Both the position numbers and the translations under genes were made by a program. The notes beneath the pieces are model-generated. The model was not told where the DNA came from, ran no database searches, and was given only the letters and a program-made list of their open reading frames with translations. Below, in pieces: positions 1 to 8,165 of a DNA stretch of 34,249 nt. Source of the stretch: Brotaphodocola sp003480315 (GTDB lineage: Bacteria > Bacillota > Clostridia > Lachnospirales > Lachnospiraceae); NCBI RefSeq assembly GCF_964246085.1, contig NZ_CAXTPD010000037.1; one strand, written 5' to 3'. Numbering within the stretch: position 1 is the first letter of the stretch; every line of letters begins with the position of its first letter.

Positions 1-92
1 CCAGGACTCTTTTTTATTAGAATTTTCAGGGTTTTAAACACTGTTCAATCTTTCATTTTCAAGGTTCATGTTGTTGCCGCGTCAGCAGCAAC
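1..92 (-). other. Transcribed leader downstream of the strong promoter
   Basis: This is the first 90 or so transcribed bases after the promoter at 100-128, running off the left edge. It contains a small hairpin (GTTGC at 73-77 pairing with GCAAC at 88-92) and then an A-rich stretch with TTGAAAATTGAAAG, a style of sequence common just before Lachnospiraceae 16S genes. No convincing ORF is present on either strand. The mature RNA itself is not in the window. Confidence 0.4.
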
Positions 93-160
93 GTGTTATA
101 TACTATCACAGCGTTTTCTATCTGTCAACAACTTTTTTCACTTTTTTTATTTTTATTTTT
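93..160 (-). promoter_or_regulatory. Strong sigma-A promoter, probably of an rRNA operon leaving the window
   Basis: On the minus strand there is a perfect -35 box TTGACA (128 to 123), a 17-bp spacer and a -10 box TAGTAT (105 to 100). Upstream, at 129-160, lies a run of A-rich tracts that looks like an UP element. UP element, consensus -35 and 17-bp spacing together are typical of stable-RNA promoters. No gene follows within the window, so the rRNA assignment is inferred from promoter strength and from the leader described next. Confidence 0.6.
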
Positions 161-211
161 CTGCCGAAATCAACCCGATTTCTCAGCTTCGTTTTTTCGG
201 CAAACTCCGCA

Positions 212-242
212 CAGGGGTGGACGCACAATCGGCCCACCCCTG
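212..242 (-). terminator. Hairpin downstream of the transaldolase gene
   Basis: CAGGGGTGG (212-220) and CCACCCCTG (234-242) are perfect 9-bp arms around a 13-base loop, 22 bp after the transaldolase stop codon. No clean U-tract follows on the minus strand, so this is a candidate terminator or 3'-end stabilising hairpin rather than a textbook intrinsic terminator. It separates the catabolic operon from the strong promoter at 100-128. Confidence 0.5.
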
Positions 243-264
243 CGTTTGTTTCATTCCTTGATTT

Positions 265-918
265 TTACTCGCCGAATACAGCCTTGTAATCTGCCTGGAA
301 TTTTGCAATACCCTGCTCGGTCAGCGGGTGCTTGGTCATCTGCTCTAATACCTTGTACGGAACCGTAGCGATATCAGCGCCTGCCTTTGCACAGTCAATG
401 ACATGGATCGGATTGCGGATGCTCGCTGCGATGATCTCGGTCTGGATGTCGTGCATCATAAAGATCTCAGTGATCTCGTTGATCAGGTCGATACCCGGCA
501 TGGAGATGTCATCCAGTCTTCCCAGGAACGGGGAAACATAGGTTGCGCCGGCTCTTGCAGCCAGCAGTGCCTGCGCTGCGGAGAAGATCAGGGTTACGTT
601 GGTCTTGATGCCTTCCGCGTGGAGAACCTTAACAGCCTTTAAGCCCTCTACGGTCATCGGGATCTTTACTACCATATTCGGATGGATGGCTGCGATCTCG
701 CGGCCTTCTTTAATCATGCCCTCTGCATCAGTAGTAGTAGCCTTTACCTCACCGCTGATCGGTCCGTCCACAATAGAAGCGATCTCTGCGATAACCTGAT
801 TGAAATCACGGCCCTCTTTTGCGATCAGGGACGGGTTAGTGGTTACGCCACAGATAATTCCCATATCATTTGCCTTGCGGATTTCCTCAACATTTGCGGT
901 ATCAACAAAAAATTTCAT
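265..918 (-). CDS. tal: Small transaldolase (TalC/FSA family)
   Basis: This 217-residue class I aldolase belongs to the short transaldolase/fructose-6-phosphate aldolase family and has the full family length. The Schiff-base lysine is K85 in VVKIPMT. The N-terminal strand DTANVEEI and the TTNPSLI motif are intact. Family members transfer or release dihydroxyacetone units in the cytoplasm. At the site where E. coli FSA has the glutamine characteristic of true aldolases, this protein appears to have glutamate (E57 in SGEVKAT), and the TNVTLIF strand is transaldolase-like. I therefore favour transaldolase over F6P aldolase. It is the last gene of the rpoN unit, about 20 bp after rpoN, with a GGAG-type ribosome site. 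With the nearby transketolase it would complete sugar-phosphate rearrangement. Confidence 0.9.
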   Translation of the reverse strand: MKFFVDTANVEEIRKANDMGIICGVTTNPSLIAKEGRDFNQVIAEIASIVDGPISGEVKATTTDAEGMIKEGREIAAIHPNMVVKIPMTVEGLKAVKVLHAEGIKTNVTLIFSAAQALLAARAGATYVSPFLGRLDDISMPGIDLINEITEIFMMHDIQTEIIAASIRNPIHVIDCAKAGADIATVPYKVLEQMTKHPLTEQGIAKFQADYKAVFGE

Positions 919-938
919 AATCTTATTCTCCTTTTTCT

Positions 939-2276
939 TTAAAATGCTTTCCGGTCAAAGCTTCCTCGGATTCCAAGTTCTTCCCGGTATTTTGCCACGG
1001 CACGTCTTGAAATTTCAATGCCGCGCTCTTTCAAAAGTGATGAAAGCTTCTGATCGCTGTAAGGCTTATTTTTATCTTCATTGCAAATCAGCTCCTTCAT
1101 CAGTTCCTTGATCTGCATGGTTCCGACCGCATCGCTTCCTTCTGCTGCTGAAACCGATGCCGTAAACAGATGCTTCATCAATATGGTTCCGCACGGATAC
1201 TGGATATACTTTCCTTTGATGGCCCGGCTCACCGTAGAAGTATGGATTCCAAGGCTTTCTGCCACATCCGTCATCGTCATGGGTTTTAAGAATCCGGTTC
1301 CATCCAGAAAATGCTCCTGTACATTCAGAATCTGCTCCGATATCTGAAGAATTGTCCTGCGTCTCTGTGCGATACTGTTCATCACAAAACGGATTCGCTC
1401 CAGTTTTTTCTGGAAATAAGCCCCCAGCTGAGCGTCTGTGGATTCCTTCATCATTTTCAGATAATAATCATTGATATGATAGTCCTCCACCCATCCATCA
1501 TTGAGTTCGATTTCCCATTTTCCGTCATCTTTCCGGAAAATAATGTCCGGAACCACATAATCGTTGCGTTTTCCCCCAAACTCTCCCAGGGGTCTCGGAT
1601 TCAGCTTTGCGATCTGATCTATGCATTTGCGTACTTCTGCGGTTGAGAGCTTCAGCGCCCTGGAAATGGCACTGATCTTTCCATCTGCCACATCCTGCAG
1701 GTGTTCCTTCACCACCTGACTGACCGGAGCATTTTTTAGTCCCTGCATCTCCAGCTGTTTTAACAGGCTGTGTTTCAGGTCCGGCGCGAAAATCCCATAG
1801 GGCTCCAATTCCTGCAGCACCTTCAGAGTCCAGGAAACCTCCGCCTCCGGCACTCCGGTTTTCTGCGCCACTTCCTCAGCCGGTATTGTAAAAAAACCGT
1901 TATCATCCAGACAGTCTGTCATAAACTCTGCCAGTTTCCGGCTGCATGCTCCATCCGGCAGCTGCTCCAGAATATAGTTTTTGATGCTTTCTGTCTCCGG
2001 CATTGGAATATCTTTTCTTCTCCGGTCTTCTTCCTCCGCAGTATCGTCATAATTCTGTTCCAGCACCGGCGGCTGTTCATAGGTCTGCCCGATATCCTCC
2101 CTGCCGCCCGGCATCGCATGCTCCTCCGAGTAATCCAGGAGAGGATTTTCCAGGTATTCGTCCTGCAAAAATTCACTCAGTTCCACACTGTCCATGGCCA
2201 GCACCTCCAGGGACTGTATCTGATTCTGAGATAACTGCTGCTTCTGTTCCAGAGACATTCCGTAATTCAGTTCCAT
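939..2276 (-). CDS. rpoN: RNA polymerase sigma-54 factor RpoN
   Basis: This 445-residue sigma-54 factor redirects RNA polymerase to -24/-12 promoters and needs an AAA+ activator. Region I at the N-terminus is glutamine- and leucine-rich (MSLEQKQQLSQNQIQSLEVL). A helix-turn-helix (TMTDVAESLGIHTSTVSRAI) lies around residues 333-352. The RpoN box is SRRAVAKYRE at residues 423-432, very close to the family consensus ARRTVAKYRE. The length is slightly shorter than many homologues, but all regions appear present. The start lies 4 bp after the stop of the upstream activator gene, and its ribosome site (GGAGCG) is inside that gene, so the two are probably translationally coupled. Placing rpoN beside its own activator and target-like operons suggests a local sigma-54 regulon. 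Confidence 0.97.
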   Translation of the reverse strand: MELNYGMSLEQKQQLSQNQIQSLEVLAMDSVELSEFLQDEYLENPLLDYSEEHAMPGGREDIGQTYEQPPVLEQNYDDTAEEEDRRRKDIPMPETESIKNYILEQLPDGACSRKLAEFMTDCLDDNGFFTIPAEEVAQKTGVPEAEVSWTLKVLQELEPYGIFAPDLKHSLLKQLEMQGLKNAPVSQVVKEHLQDVADGKISAISRALKLSTAEVRKCIDQIAKLNPRPLGEFGGKRNDYVVPDIIFRKDDGKWEIELNDGWVEDYHINDYYLKMMKESTDAQLGAYFQKKLERIRFVMNSIAQRRRTILQISEQILNVQEHFLDGTGFLKPMTMTDVAESLGIHTSTVSRAIKGKYIQYPCGTILMKHLFTASVSAAEGSDAVGTMQIKELMKELICNEDKNKPYSDQKLSSLLKERGIEISRRAVAKYREELGIRGSFDRKAF

Positions 2277-2280
2277 TTAA

Positions 2281-4200
2281 TCATTCGCTCCTTCTCTTGC
2301 TGATCTCCTGCTCCCGCTGCTTTTGCTCTAACTCGCTCTGGCGTTTTGCCATACGCCACAGGGTCGTACGGCTGACACCAAGCTCCTCCGCCAGCTCCTT
2401 TTTCTTTTTCTTCGGCTTTAAGCGGCTGTAGACCGTATCTTCCATCTGTTCCTCCGGAAGAATAACCGGCTCCCGCGCTTTGCTCTCGCGAAAAATTTTC
2501 AACTGTCTTAAAAGCTCGGCACTGACAAAATCGCTGTCATTCAAAACGATCAGGCGTTCACAGACATTGCGCAGCTCCCGCACGTTTCCCGGCCAGTCAT
2601 ACTGCATCAAAAGCTGCGCAGCCTCCGGTGTTACAGTCGGGATCCGTTTTCCCATTTCACACGCAAATCTGGTCAGGTAAAAATCAACCAGCTCCTGAAC
2701 ATCTTCCCGGCGCTCTCTGAGCGGCGGAATACTGATATCAAGAAGGTTCAAACGATAATACAGATCAGAACGGAACTGTCCGCTCCGGATCTTTTCTTCT
2801 ATATTTATATTGGTTGCAGAAACCACACGGACATCGATCGGATGCACACTGGTGCTGCCGATGCGGCGGATTTCCTTTTCCTGCAGCACACGTAAAAGCT
2901 TGGCCTGCAAAGTGATCGGAATTTCTCCAATCTCATCCAAAAAAATGGTTCCCCGGTGTGCCAGTTCAAACAGACCGATCTTACCGCCTTTGGCCGCGCC
3001 CGAGAAAGCGCCTGCCTCATACCCGAACAGTTCGCTTTCCAGCAGATTTTCCGGGAGCGCGGCACAGTTTAACGCAACAAACGGCTGATCACTGCGGCTT
3101 GATGCCTGATGAATACTGTGCGCGAATAATTCTTTTCCGGTACCGGTTTCTCCCACGATCAGAACATTGGAATTAACCCGGCTGTAACGCTGTGCCATAT
3201 GGATATTCTCACGAATTGCCTTGCTTTTTCCAAGAATATCTGAAAAGGAATACTTGGCTGTCAGTCCTTTTTCTGCAAGTCCCTTCCGGATTTTTCGTTC
3301 CTCTTCCATGATCCGGTCGGTATTCCGGATAAAGACCAAAGCTCCGGTCTCTGCCGCTTCTTCACTCAGGTGTTTGTACTGCACATAGTAATCCTTGCCT
3401 TTGATCTTCAGGATGCGCTCGCGCACCTGATTTTCATGCAAAAGATTTTCCCAGTCATCTGCCTGCTCCAGCTCTGCTGCCGGAGTGCCAACCAGCGAGT
3501 CGACGGTAGAAATCTGAAAAATACGGTATGCCTGATTATTGATCGCCAGAATCCGTCCTCTGTCGCTGATCGCGAGCACACCTTCCTCACTGTGATTGAG
3601 CATGGCCTCAATGATATCACTCTTGGCACGCTCCTGCCGGATTGTCCGCGCTGCATTGAGCGCTTCCTTCATGGCTACCTCCACCGCTTCTTCATTCGTA
3701 TGGATATGGACACGCTTTAATCCCAGTCTGTCACAGATTCCGCACATGGTTCCCGCACCGACAAAAATATCCGCGCCGTCCTCCATGGCCTGATGGACTG
3801 CGGCTTCCGTGGAAGCCTCATTCGGAGTATCATAAATCGTGATGGACGCACCGCAAAGCTCCTCCAGCTCCTCCATGGATTTGAATTTTCGGTTGTGCAG
3901 GCAGAGTGCGATTTTTCCGGCATTCTGTTTTCTGCACTCTACCAGCGCGTCAAAAATATCAAAGCTGCTGACATGCACTTCGATCACATGCTTGTCCGGA
4001 AACAGATTCTTCAGTACCTCATACGTCATACCCCGCGCGACCAGCACATCTGCATCGCCATATTTGGCCAGATCATCCGGTGTTCCGAATACATACTGCT
4101 GTTCTATCTGAATTGTTTCGTACTGCGGCAGTTTCTTCACCACATCTTCAAAGATTTCTTTCAGCTCCAGATGCGGTATAAAAACCCTTATCTTTACCAT
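2281..4200 (-). CDS. PrpR-type sigma-54-dependent transcriptional activator
   Basis: From the chosen start (MVKIRVFIPHLEL) the protein has 639 residues. It has an N-terminal PrpR sensor domain (about 1-190), a PAS domain (about 200-300), an AAA+ domain (about 320-550) and a C-terminal Fis-type helix-turn-helix (KELAEELGVSRTTLWRMAKR). Walker A is GETGTGKE near residue 345 and Walker B is GTIFLDEIGE. The sigma-54 contact loop reads GAFSGA instead of GAFTGA. PrpR domains sense small organic acids or their CoA esters, so the ligand is probably an acid handled by the neighbouring genes. The frame stays open to 4284 but that part runs through a long inverted repeat. A second plausible start is the ATG at 4234-4236, preceded by an AGGAAAAGGGG stretch. 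The gene is followed directly by rpoN. Confidence 0.92.
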   Translation of the reverse strand: MVKIRVFIPHLELKEIFEDVVKKLPQYETIQIEQQYVFGTPDDLAKYGDADVLVARGMTYEVLKNLFPDKHVIEVHVSSFDIFDALVECRKQNAGKIALCLHNRKFKSMEELEELCGASITIYDTPNEASTEAAVHQAMEDGADIFVGAGTMCGICDRLGLKRVHIHTNEEAVEVAMKEALNAARTIRQERAKSDIIEAMLNHSEEGVLAISDRGRILAINNQAYRIFQISTVDSLVGTPAAELEQADDWENLLHENQVRERILKIKGKDYYVQYKHLSEEAAETGALVFIRNTDRIMEEERKIRKGLAEKGLTAKYSFSDILGKSKAIRENIHMAQRYSRVNSNVLIVGETGTGKELFAHSIHQASSRSDQPFVALNCAALPENLLESELFGYEAGAFSGAAKGGKIGLFELAHRGTIFLDEIGEIPITLQAKLLRVLQEKEIRRIGSTSVHPIDVRVVSATNINIEEKIRSGQFRSDLYYRLNLLDISIPPLRERREDVQELVDFYLTRFACEMGKRIPTVTPEAAQLLMQYDWPGNVRELRNVCERLIVLNDSDFVSAELLRQLKIFRESKAREPVILPEEQMEDTVYSRLKPKKKKKELAEELGVSRTTLWRMAKRQSELEQKQREQEISKRRSE

Positions 4201-4249
4201 ACCAGAGATTTTCTCCTTTTTCCAAGACAGTTTCATCTGCCCCTTTTCC

Positions 4250-4288
4250 TTGAATGGGCTATGGTAAAGTATACCATAGCCCATTCAA
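4250..4288. repeat. Perfect 17-bp inverted repeat before the PrpR-type regulator
   Basis: Two perfect 17-bp arms (4250-4266 and 4272-4288) surround a 5-base centre, between the dehydrogenase stop and the regulator start. On the minus strand the arm is followed by AGGAAAAGGGG, not by a U-tract, so it does not look like an ordinary intrinsic terminator. It could be an operator for autoregulation, a processing hairpin, or a rho-type pause site. The regulator's ribosome site lies immediately downstream. Confidence 0.75.
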
Positions 4289-4326
4289 TTTTGCAGAAAA
4301 ATTATGAAAATCGTCTTGTTTTTCTG

Positions 4327-5292
4327 TTACTTATTCACTACATTCTGCGGAGCACCGTCGATCACGGACTTGATATTCTCTGCAGTGGTGTTCATGATGC
4401 GTTCACGTGCCTCCTTGGTTGCCCAGGAAATATGAGGAGTGATGATGCAGTTTTTCGCCTTTAACAGAACGTTGTCTTTTTTGATCGGCTCCGTGGAAAC
4501 AACATCCACAGCTGCGGCTGCCACTTTTCCACTCTCTAATGCGTCGTAAAGATCCTGCTCAACGATCAGCGGTCCGCGGCTGTTATTGATGATGATGACT
4601 CCATCCTTCATCTTCGCGATATTCTCTTTTCCGATAATTCCCTGGGTAGACGGGAACAGCGGGCAATGCAGGAAGATAAAGTCAGACTTTGCAAGCAGCT
4701 CATCTAATTCCACATAGTCCGCAACCGCTTTTCCTGCCTCGCTCTGGAATGCGTCATAAGCAATCACATTCACGTTCATGGCCTTTAAGATCTTTGCGGT
4801 ATTCACACCGATACGGCCAAGTCCGATGATGCCTGCGGTCTTTCCGGATACCTCGATCATCGGATAATGCCAGTAGCACCAGTCTGCGTTCTCTGCCCAC
4901 TCACCGGCATATACAGAATCGCTGTGATGTCCGATATGGGAGCATACCTCAAGCAAAAGGCTGACAGCAAACTGGCTGACATTATCCGTTCCATATACCG
5001 GAACATTCATAACCGGAATGCCCTTTGTCTTTGCGTACTCATAATCTACTACATTGTAACCGGTAGCCAGGACCGCAATTGCCTTTAAGTTCGGGCACTT
5101 GTCCATGGTTTCTTTGCTGATCGGCGTTTTGTTGATTACGATCACATCTGCGTCACCGATGCGCTCCGCGATCAGCGGGGACTCCTCATAAGCAGTTCTG
5201 TCATATACGGTAACCTCGCCAAGAGCTTCGATCGGGCCCCAGCTGATGTCACCAGGATTTTCGGTATAGCCATCTAATACTACAATCTTCAT
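4327..5292 (-). CDS. NAD-dependent D-2-hydroxyacid dehydrogenase
   Basis: This 321-residue enzyme has the two-domain D-isomer-specific 2-hydroxyacid dehydrogenase fold, of usual length. The NAD-binding motif GLGRIG is at residues 157-162. The catalytic triad is visible as R239 (NNSRG), E268 (STEP) and H287 (TPHISW). It should reversibly oxidise a D-2-hydroxyacid to a 2-ketoacid in the cytoplasm. The overall sequence is closest in style to glycerate dehydrogenase/hydroxypyruvate reductase, but the substrate cannot be fixed from sequence. The ribosome site is AAGGAGAACGGAATC before ATG. It sits 36 bp after the upstream isomerase gene and probably shares its mRNA, which ends or is processed at the inverted repeat 4250-4288. 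Confidence 0.93.
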   Translation of the reverse strand: MKIVVLDGYTENPGDISWGPIEALGEVTVYDRTAYEESPLIAERIGDADVIVINKTPISKETMDKCPNLKAIAVLATGYNVVDYEYAKTKGIPVMNVPVYGTDNVSQFAVSLLLEVCSHIGHHSDSVYAGEWAENADWCYWHYPMIEVSGKTAGIIGLGRIGVNTAKILKAMNVNVIAYDAFQSEAGKAVADYVELDELLAKSDFIFLHCPLFPSTQGIIGKENIAKMKDGVIIINNSRGPLIVEQDLYDALESGKVAAAAVDVVSTEPIKKDNVLLKAKNCIITPHISWATKEARERIMNTTAENIKSVIDGAPQNVVNK

Positions 5293-5328
5293 GATTCCGT
5301 TCTCCTTTTCTCGTTTTTTCGGTATTTC

Positions 5329-6225
5329 TTAGTCTTCTACCAGTGCCCATGCGCGGTTTAAGCAGCGTTTGGTATTTGCCAGAATGATCTCATCGTCCTC
5401 ACCCGGGGCCAGGGTAACCTCCATGGAAAGTACCATCGGATCCTTCGCATTGAAGAAGCCTTCTTCCTTAAGCACCTGCAGATAATCGGTCAGCTGCTCC
5501 ACATCGTTGGCGCTGTTCGGATAACCCAGACGCGGATGCTTGTCACCATACATCGGGCAGCCCTCTTCTACGACTGCGTTTCCGAAATGAAGATGTGTGA
5601 TGTAAGGTCTTAAGGTCCGGATCACAAATTTTGAGGTCTCATAGGTAGTCGGGAAATGAGACAGATCTACTAATAATCCGAAATTGTTATGGGTCATTCT
5701 CATGTCTGCCGCGAACTGTGCCGCATAAGGAGCCGGTCCGATCAGGGCTGCCTTGTCCATATCGAAATCAAAGACCTCCAGCTCTACGTTCATGCCCTTC
5801 TTCGCTGCGTAGTCACAGACATTACGGGTAGTTTTTAACAGCTGCGCGTAAGCCTGATCCTTGGTTTCCTCTTCCCATTTTCCTGCCAGGAACGCGATTC
5901 CCTTTGCGCCAAGGTATTCTGCCTCATCCACTGCCTCGATCAGGGTAGCCTCAGCTTTTTTTCTGCCCTCCTCATCGATGTCGTTCGGATTCAGCTTCGG
6001 CCCGAGAAGTCTCGGCTGTGCGCCATAGCAGACCTTTAAATGGGACTGCTCCAGGATTTTTTTCACCTCTTCGCGCTCTGCGTCATCGGCACATTTGGTC
6101 ACCTCGATCGCATCAAAGTAATCATCTACCGCGATCCGCTTTACCTGATCTACTACACTTCTGTTCGGAAAGGACATCCAGCGGATGGTACCTACCTGAA
6201 AATATTTATGAATAGACTCTCTCAT
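5329..6225 (-). CDS. Xylose isomerase-like TIM-barrel sugar isomerase/epimerase (copy 1)
   Basis: This 298-residue protein belongs to the AP-endonuclease-2/xylose isomerase-like TIM-barrel superfamily, which holds sugar-phosphate isomerases, hydroxypyruvate isomerases and keto-sugar epimerases. The expected metal ligands appear as a glutamate in VELEVFDFD, aspartate and histidine in VDLSHFP, histidines in THLHFGN, and a late glutamate in LSMEVT. No signal peptide or membrane segment is seen. A strong AGGAGGAAAAGAAC ribosome site precedes the ATG. The gene is paralogous to its upstream neighbour (6275-7186), sharing FLAG[KR], VDLSH and GNxV blocks and overall length. The substrate is unknown; context points to an acid-sugar or keto-sugar intermediate shared with the hydroxyacid dehydrogenase. 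Confidence 0.85.
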   Translation of the reverse strand: MRESIHKYFQVGTIRWMSFPNRSVVDQVKRIAVDDYFDAIEVTKCADDAEREEVKKILEQSHLKVCYGAQPRLLGPKLNPNDIDEEGRKKAEATLIEAVDEAEYLGAKGIAFLAGKWEEETKDQAYAQLLKTTRNVCDYAAKKGMNVELEVFDFDMDKAALIGPAPYAAQFAADMRMTHNNFGLLVDLSHFPTTYETSKFVIRTLRPYITHLHFGNAVVEEGCPMYGDKHPRLGYPNSANDVEQLTDYLQVLKEEGFFNAKDPMVLSMEVTLAPGEDDEIILANTKRCLNRAWALVED

Positions 6226-6274
6226 GTTCTTTTCCTCCTGCTCTGATTCATTTTATTGTTATGCAATTCTAACT

Positions 6275-7186
6275 TTATACAAGTTCCCACGCCAGGTCAA
6301 GTGTTCGTTTTGCATTTGCCAGGCAGATATCGGGATCTTCCTCTTCAAAAGGTTTTACCTCAAAGCTTACGATCGGACGATTCTTTTCACTGATGAATCC
6401 GATCTCCATCAGAAGCCTCAGATAATCGGCCAGTTCTTTTACATCATTTTCACTGTTCGGGAAGCCAAACCTCGGGTGCTCATCCCCGTAAGCCGGGCAT
6501 TCCGGACTCCTGATCACCGTATTGCCCATGTGGGCGTGGCGGATAAATCTGCGGACCGGAAGCAGATTCTCCTCAATGGTTTCATGGATCATCGGAATAT
6601 GGCTCAGATCCACCATCAGGCCAAAATTGTCATACTCTGCACAGATCGTCTCTGCGTAGCGTTTTACCCGGTCAACCGGACCGATCAGAGATTTCTTTGC
6701 GATATCATAATCAAACACCTCGCAGAGAACCGGCATGTTTCCCTTAGCTTTCGCGTACTCGCAAAGCTCTCTGGTGGAAGCAAGAAGTGCCTGGAAGGAT
6801 TCTTCCATTGTCTCTGCCTCGTAGCGGCCTGCAAGAAACGCAAAGTCCTGTGCCCCGATCTCATATGCCTCATCAATCCCCATTTTCAGGGAAGCCAGTG
6901 CCTTCTGCCGTCCCTCTTCGTTTAAGTCATTGATGTTTAAGCCAGCTCCCAGCATCAGTCCCTGACCGCCGTAAGCAGTGGTCATATGCGCAGCAGCAAT
7001 CATCTCTGCCGCTTTTTTGCGCACAGCCGGATCCTTCATGTGTGCCACTTCCACCGCTTCAAAATACGGGTCCGTCACAATCTTTTTTAAACATTCCAGG
7101 ATCGGTCCCTCACCGGAACCAACCTCTTTGTAGGATACATGAAGGATCGTACCGACCTTCATGTACCGTTTCATGGACTTTTCCAT
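6275..7186 (-). CDS. Xylose isomerase-like TIM-barrel sugar isomerase/epimerase (copy 2)
   Basis: This 303-residue paralogue of the next gene has the same superfamily signatures: a glutamate in VLCEVFDYD, VDLSHIP, a histidine pair in RHAHMGN, and a C-terminal SFEVK glutamate. The N-terminus MKRYMKVGTI aligns with HKYFQVGTI of copy 1, so an internal start at the fifth codon (MKRY) is possible; the ribosome site AAAGGAAT suits the first ATG. Adjacent divergent duplicates usually have different substrates or act on successive epimers. The gene lies 43 bp downstream of the transketolase C-half and is probably in the same operon. Confidence 0.85.
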   Translation of the reverse strand: MEKSMKRYMKVGTILHVSYKEVGSGEGPILECLKKIVTDPYFEAVEVAHMKDPAVRKKAAEMIAAAHMTTAYGGQGLMLGAGLNINDLNEEGRQKALASLKMGIDEAYEIGAQDFAFLAGRYEAETMEESFQALLASTRELCEYAKAKGNMPVLCEVFDYDIAKKSLIGPVDRVKRYAETICAEYDNFGLMVDLSHIPMIHETIEENLLPVRRFIRHAHMGNTVIRSPECPAYGDEHPRFGFPNSENDVKELADYLRLLMEIGFISEKNRPIVSFEVKPFEEEDPDICLANAKRTLDLAWELV

Positions 7187-7229
7187 AATTTTTTATTCCT
7201 TTCCGATGGAATCTGCCTGACGCAGCCGC

Positions 7230-8165
7230 CTATTTTCTTGCTGCTGCCTTTTTTGCCGCTGCTGCAACCGCGTCCGCATCCAGGCCGTATTTCTTTAACA
7301 GTTCACTGTAAGGACCGGATTCACCGTGACGATCCTGCATGCCGACCATCTCGACCGGTACCAGGCATCCGGATTTTGCCAGGACCTCGCTGACTGCTCC
7401 GCCAAGACCGCCGATCACGCTGTGCTCCTCTGCTGTTACGATCGCGCCGGTTTCTTTCGCGCATTTCTCGATCAGCTCTGCGTCAATCGGTTTGATGCAG
7501 TACATATCCACAACTCTCACGCTGATACCCTCCTGCTCCAGAGCTTCTGCAGCCGTAATCGCGGTACTTACCATCAGACCGCAGGCAATGATGGTTACAT
7601 CGGTTCCTTCTCTTACCACCATACCTTTTCCCATTTCAAACTTCGCATTCTCCGGATGGCAGTCCGGAGCCGCGTCTCTCGAAAGACGGATGTACATCGG
7701 CTCATTGACTTCAATAGCGGTTTTGACCATCCAGTCAGTAATCTGCGCGTCGGAAGCTACCATAACATTGACTCCCGGAAGCGTACGCATCATGGCAATG
7801 TCCTCCAGAGCATGGTGAGTCGCGCCGTCAAAGGCATCGGATAATCCGCCGTAGCCGCCCATCATCTTGATCGGCAGTCCGGAGTAGGACATAAAGGTTC
7901 TTGCTGCCAGGGACCCCAGTGTGGTTAAAAATACCGCAAAGGTATTGACAAACGGGACCTTGCCGTTTTTGGCCATGCCTGCTGCCATGCCCATCATCGC
8001 ATACTCACTGATTCCGCAGTTATAGAAACGGTCCGGATACTCCTTGCCGAACATGGCCGATTTTGTGGAGCCGGATACATCTGCATCCAGAACTACGATA
8101 TTCTCATTCATCGCGCCGTATTTTTTCAGTGTCTCTCCATATACATCACGAATTGCCTTTGCCAT
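7230..8165 (-). CDS. Transketolase, C-terminal subunit (split type)
   Basis: This 311-residue protein matches the separately encoded pyrimidine-binding plus C-terminal half of transketolase. The ThDP-activating glutamate is in CGISEYAMMGMAAGMA. Other landmarks are the SYSGLPIKMMGGYGGLS loop and the C-terminal domain with TAEEHSVIGGLGGAV. It normally pairs with an N-terminal ThDP-binding subunit to move two-carbon ketol units between sugar phosphates. Its start codon overlaps the stop of the N-half by one base (TAATG), typical of tight coupling. The C-terminus is alanine-lysine rich. The protein itself looks intact, but its partner next door has lost its 5' end, so activity depends on another transketolase N-half elsewhere. 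Confidence 0.93.
   Translation of the reverse strand: MAKAIRDVYGETLKKYGAMNENIVVLDADVSGSTKSAMFGKEYPDRFYNCGISEYAMMGMAAGMAKNGKVPFVNTFAVFLTTLGSLAARTFMSYSGLPIKMMGGYGGLSDAFDGATHHALEDIAMMRTLPGVNVMVASDAQITDWMVKTAIEVNEPMYIRLSRDAAPDCHPENAKFEMGKGMVVREGTDVTIIACGLMVSTAITAAEALEQEGISVRVVDMYCIKPIDAELIEKCAKETGAIVTAEEHSVIGGLGGAVSEVLAKSGCLVPVEMVGMQDRHGESGPYSELLKKYGLDADAVAAAAKKAAARK

Noticed and set aside
4201..4284. Start of the PrpR-type activator at 4284
   Set aside because: The extra residues run through the inverted repeat and show no homology; the ATG at 4200 (or 4236) fits the family and ribosome sites better.
3793..4464. Long plus-strand open frame of 223 codons opposite the activator and dehydrogenase genes
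   Set aside because: It lies antisense to two well-supported genes, has no ribosome site and shows no recognisable domain.
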